64,000 nucleotides of DNA from JACMLD01 sp044223995 (GTDB lineage: Bacteria; Bacteroidota; Bacteroidia; Chitinophagales; Chitinophagaceae). The position numbers and the translations under genes were made by a program. Where the stretch lies: positions 1,240,001-1,304,000 of the forward strand of contig JBGALE010000001.1 of assembly GCA_044223995.1 (NCBI GenBank), in the 5' to 3' direction. The notes below the pieces were generated by a model. It saw only the letters and a program-made list of their open reading frames with translations. It made no database searches and had not been told where the DNA came from. Shown here one piece after another: positions 61,615-64,000 of the stretch; the stretch's first letter is position 1; the number at the start of each line of letters is the position of its first letter.

Positions 61615-62724
61615 CTAGTCTTCAAACCGGCTTTTGATTTTTGGAATCAGCAGCAGGTTCTTTTGCAGCGTTTGCTTGAGGTTTCGTTTGAGTATTTGAC
61701 CCATCGAACTGCATTTCCTGAATGCATTCATGTTATTGTATTGCAAACCCAGTTCTGTTTTCAACTGGTTGACTTTTTCCGGGGAGGAAATATTGTCTTT
61801 CGACATGATATCCAGCAATTCCTTGATACGGTACCGCGCAGAAGCAAGCCGGAAAGTCATCAGCGTCCTTTCCTCCGCCTGGTATTGCTCAATGGAATCT
61901 TTATTGAGATACTTAAGCGACAGATCTACAAATGCTTTGTTTTCCTTGAAAAATTGAGGCAGGTATAAATTTTTCCTTCCTTCGTATGATTGCTGATCAA
62001 AATCGATGGCGCGTATGCGGTACTGGAAATCTTCAATATCTGGTGTAATGTCGACGACGAAATTATAACTGCGCATATCACCCAGCAAACGGACATAGCA
62101 TCTTTCATTGAACTTTACAAACTCCTTTGATAAACGAATACGATTGGTGTCGGGTGCATCGAGATAGGTTTTGATGAATACATCGCCGGGAATGCCAGGG
62201 ATATGTTCTTCCACCAGTGTATTATTTTGTGTCATGAACGTAATACGGTTGGGCGAGAGGATATGCTCCAATTCTAAGCCATATATACGCGAAGCATCTG
62301 CGATCTTCACATAGTAGTGATCATAGTTGTCGTTAAATTTGTTGACGATACGAATGCGAAATGGATGACTGTTTCCAAAACTGCAGTAATCGATGCGTGC
62401 CACATCCAGGTGCTTGGTAAATGTAAAATCTCCTTCTGTTTTTAAAATCGCATAAATTTTTACCAGGCCTTCGCGGATATAATTCCATTCGCGCATGTCG
62501 TAGGTCACACTTTCCCAAAGCGTATCCTTCCCGTTTTTATCTTTTACCGGTACGGAATAAGTATAACGGAGTAAATCATTGTATGATACTGGTAATTTTC
62601 CTTCCCGCCCATGCTGTTTCAGGTAGGCACGCAACGCGTCGGAAACCGGGTACATTGGTTTCTTGCGCGATGGTTTATCAGATTCCCTGGTTACAGATGC
62701 ATTCACCTGGTCGTTAAATGTCAT
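61615..62724 (-). CDS. unrecognised protein with kinase-like (APH-type) sequence pattern
   Basis: The 369-residue product matches no family I can name. It shows an ordered set of elements resembling aminoglycoside-phosphotransferase/lipid-kinase-like folds: HYYVKIADASR (K140, like the beta-3 Lys), YGLELEHIL (E151/E153, like the alpha-C Glu), TLVEEHIPGIPGDVF (hinge-like, 169-183), LLGDMRSYNFVVD (D216 and N221, with the D-x4-N spacing of the APH catalytic loop) and RAIDFDQQSY (D241/D243, like the metal Asp). No signal peptide or membrane segment. The C-terminal 100 residues are helical and basic. A phosphotransferase role is inference. It lies 30 nt after the BtuF-like gene on the same strand. 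Confidence 0.7.
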   Translation of the reverse strand: MTFNDQVNASVTRESDKPSRKKPMYPVSDALRAYLKQHGREGKLPVSYNDLLRYTYSVPVKDKNGKDTLWESVTYDMREWNYIREGLVKIYAILKTEGDFTFTKHLDVARIDYCSFGNSHPFRIRIVNKFNDNYDHYYVKIADASRIYGLELEHILSPNRITFMTQNNTLVEEHIPGIPGDVFIKTYLDAPDTNRIRLSKEFVKFNERCYVRLLGDMRSYNFVVDITPDIEDFQYRIRAIDFDQQSYEGRKNLYLPQFFKENKAFVDLSLKYLNKDSIEQYQAEERTLMTFRLASARYRIKELLDIMSKDNISSPEKVNQLKTELGLQYNNMNAFRKCSSMGQILKRNLKQTLQKNLLLIPKIKSRFED

Positions 62725-62754
62725 GGGCTGAAATTACAATAAATTGTGGTGGGC

Positions 62755-63549
62755 TCAAGTGATGTTGCTCAACCCTTGTATGAGTTGACGGAAGTATGCG
62801 GGCGCCTGCAACAGGCGGCTGCCATACCAACTGAAATATTCACCATCAGCCAGGACAATCTTTGTATCCGGTAACAGCGATTGTAACTGAAAGGCATGTT
62901 TTTCTTTGAAGGGAAATGGCTCCGACGACAATAACAGTAACCGGCAATTTTTGTCCCGGAGTTCATGTACAGTTGTTTCCGGGTAGCGATGGCTGTTATG
63001 AAAAATATTATCAAGCCCGCAACGTTGCATCATATCACTAATGAAAGTATCGCCGCCAATCGTCATATAAGGCTCCTGCCAGATAAAATAAGCGGAAGGA
63101 ATGGGTGGAGAAAGCGGAACGAGTTGTTTAAAATTTTCCCTGATTTGATGGATCATGGTGCTTGCTTTCTCCCGCCTGTCTGTTATCTCACCAATGGATT
63201 GGATCATGTGCAATGCACCTTCCAGGTTTTTGATATCGCTGATCCATACCGGGAATTCCGCAGCAAGAAGTTCTACCTGCGCTTTTTCATTTTCTTCCTT
63301 GTTGGCAATGATTAGATCAGGCCGTAGCTGACGAATGATAGCAATATGCAAATCCTTTGTACCACCCACTCTTTGTTTGGAACGAAACCATTTATCGGGG
63401 TAAATGCAAAATTTAGTGATGCCCTCAACCGATTCTTCCAAACCGAGATCATACAGTAACTCTGTTTGTGATGGAACAATCGATACAATGCGTTTTGGAA
63501 ATCCATTGAGCGAAATGGTATTGCCCGCCTGGTCGCGGAAAGAAGGCAT
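62755..63549 (-). CDS. BtuF-like helical-backbone substrate-binding protein without signal peptide
   Basis: The 264-residue product has the class III periplasmic binding protein fold used for cobalamin and iron chelates: PKRIVSIVPSQTELLYDLGL near the start, IYPDKWFRSKQRVGGTKDLH, LRPDLIIANKEEN, and SIGEITDRREKASTMI in the linker helix. The chain starts directly with MPSFRDQAGNTISLNGFPKR, so no signal peptide or lipobox is present, and no upstream in-frame start offers one. No permease or ATPase gene is next to it. A cytoplasmic metal- or corrinoid-binding role is possible. Confidence 0.85.
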   Translation of the reverse strand: MPSFRDQAGNTISLNGFPKRIVSIVPSQTELLYDLGLEESVEGITKFCIYPDKWFRSKQRVGGTKDLHIAIIRQLRPDLIIANKEENEKAQVELLAAEFPVWISDIKNLEGALHMIQSIGEITDRREKASTMIHQIRENFKQLVPLSPPIPSAYFIWQEPYMTIGGDTFISDMMQRCGLDNIFHNSHRYPETTVHELRDKNCRLLLLSSEPFPFKEKHAFQLQSLLPDTKIVLADGEYFSWYGSRLLQAPAYFRQLIQGLSNIT

Positions 63550-63626
63550 TTTTTTCAGTGAAAGTAAAGAAATTAAAAAAGGAAGCAGAAAAATGAAAGG
63601 CTTGCGAGGTAATCCCTTCTCTATTG

Positions 63627-63658
63627 CCTCCTGCTAAATGCATATATTTAGCAGGAGG
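63627..63658. repeat. 13-bp perfect inverted repeat
   Basis: CCTCCTGCTAAAT (63627-63639) pairs exactly with ATTTAGCAGGAGG (63646-63658) around GCATAT. It lies 78 nt upstream of the BtuF-like start codon and has no T run on either side. Confidence 0.7.
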
Positions 63659-63950
63659 GTATTGGAGATTAAGGATTCGGTTCTTCAGAATTATTGGATG
63701 GTGTTTTTCTTAGGATGGTTCTTTTAAGGGACATTGGATTTCTGTAATGACTTTGGTTCAGAGAACATCATTGGTTTCTTCGGCTGGATATTGAATTCTC
63801 CGGATATTGGATGGTCTTATGACCTGGATTTTAAAACGGGATATTGAAAAAAAGAAAGTTGATTGATATTGGATTTTTAAGTTTGGATTTTCTTAGATAT
63901 TGGATATTTGAATTTTTTGTTCCTGGTTAGTTTCTGTGGATATTGGATTC
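63659..63950 (+). repeat. cluster of GATATTGGATT-like words
   Basis: A roughly 290-nt stretch without credible frame holds about ten near-copies of (G)GATATTGGATT, for example near 63661, 63692, 63732, 63786, 63803, 63840, 63865, 63896 and 63938. Spacing is irregular (14-44 nt). The same word occurs twice at 55.5 kb. From 63550 to the window end no gene is visible. Confidence 0.55.
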
Positions 63951-63972
63951 AAATACCAATCAACTTCTGGTA

Positions 63973-63980
63973 CAAATGTA
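63973..63980 (-). promoter_or_regulatory. possible distal -7 element upstream of the BtuF-like gene
   Basis: TACATTTG on the minus strand, exact match. If used for the BtuF-like gene it would give a leader of about 420 nt that includes the repeat cluster. A nearer one-mismatch element (TACTTTCA, 63559-63566) is an alternative. Confidence 0.25.
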
Positions 63981-64000
63981 GTCGGCCGGGGCTGGGTGGA

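Noticed and set aside
63550..64000. Cobalamin riboswitch upstream of the BtuF-like gene
   Set aside because: No B12-box (GCCACTG) or other conserved core elements were found on the minus strand.
1..64000. tRNA, rRNA, insertion sequences, phage genes, toxin-antitoxin pairs or defence systems
   Set aside because: Both strands were inspected; no cloverleaf, transposase, integrase or defence-type domain was found.

Overview
The window looks like chromosomal DNA of a Bacteroidota bacterium, most likely of the Chitinophagaceae or a close relative. Reasons: almost every gene lacks a Shine-Dalgarno sequence; eighteen or more genes are preceded by the Bacteroidota -7 promoter element TAnnTTTG; several families are typical of the phylum (two-component regulator propeller kinases, 7TM-DISM kinase, PafA-type phosphatase, NamZ/DUF1343, carboxypeptidase-regulatory-like domain protein, three-subunit transhydrogenase). 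No phage, insertion sequence, CRISPR array, tRNA or rRNA was seen. The species assignment is inference.

Layout. 0-10 kb: ribosomal protein S1, a HAD phosphatase, an acyltransferase with altered motifs, an acyl-CoA thioesterase, a dipeptide epimerase-like enolase-superfamily enzyme, a flavin reductase-like protein, proline dehydrogenase, a coiled-coil membrane protein and a DUF1684 protein. 10-19 kb: a same-strand run thyA-folA-methyltransferase-esterase-pntAA-pntAB-pntB-rsmF-like-LysM protein, joining thymidylate/folate and NADPH supply with rRNA modification and envelope functions. 19-27.9 kb: namZ-fmt, an FKBP/SlyD isomerase, a truncated four-helix-bundle gene, a CPBP protease, pepT, an SPFH protein and an ExbB/ExbD pair. 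27.9-35 kb: prmC, ribD with two followers, a hydroxyacyl-CoA dehydrogenase, an Mrp-type ATPase and a PaiB-like flavin protein.

35-41.6 kb holds the main anomaly: two tandem propeller histidine kinases, one full length but with an internal in-frame loss in its Y_Y_Y domain, the other split by a 56-bp deletion. 41.8-51 kb: GDPD, pyrF, a sigma/anti-sigma/DUF4097 operon, glutaryl-CoA dehydrogenase, an overlapping aroK-DUF423-Dph6-like cluster and a 7TM-DISM kinase. 51-64 kb: ftsK, lolA, ubiX, a thioredoxin-like protein, an alpha-oxoamine synthase, a PafA-like phosphatase, both classes of fructose-bisphosphate aldolase side by side, an unrecognised protein with kinase-like sequence features, and a BtuF-like protein without a signal peptide.

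The least explained structure is between genes. At 2.8, 32.3-32.6 and 47.2-47.4 kb there are degenerate tandem arrays with a strict 7-nt period, two of them in opposed orientation. A second family (core GATATTGGATT) occurs at 55.5 and 63.7-63.95 kb, and an exact 17-mer is shared by the namZ/FKBP and fbaB upstream regions. Several promoters sit only 4-5 nt before the start codon, which suggests leaderless mRNAs.
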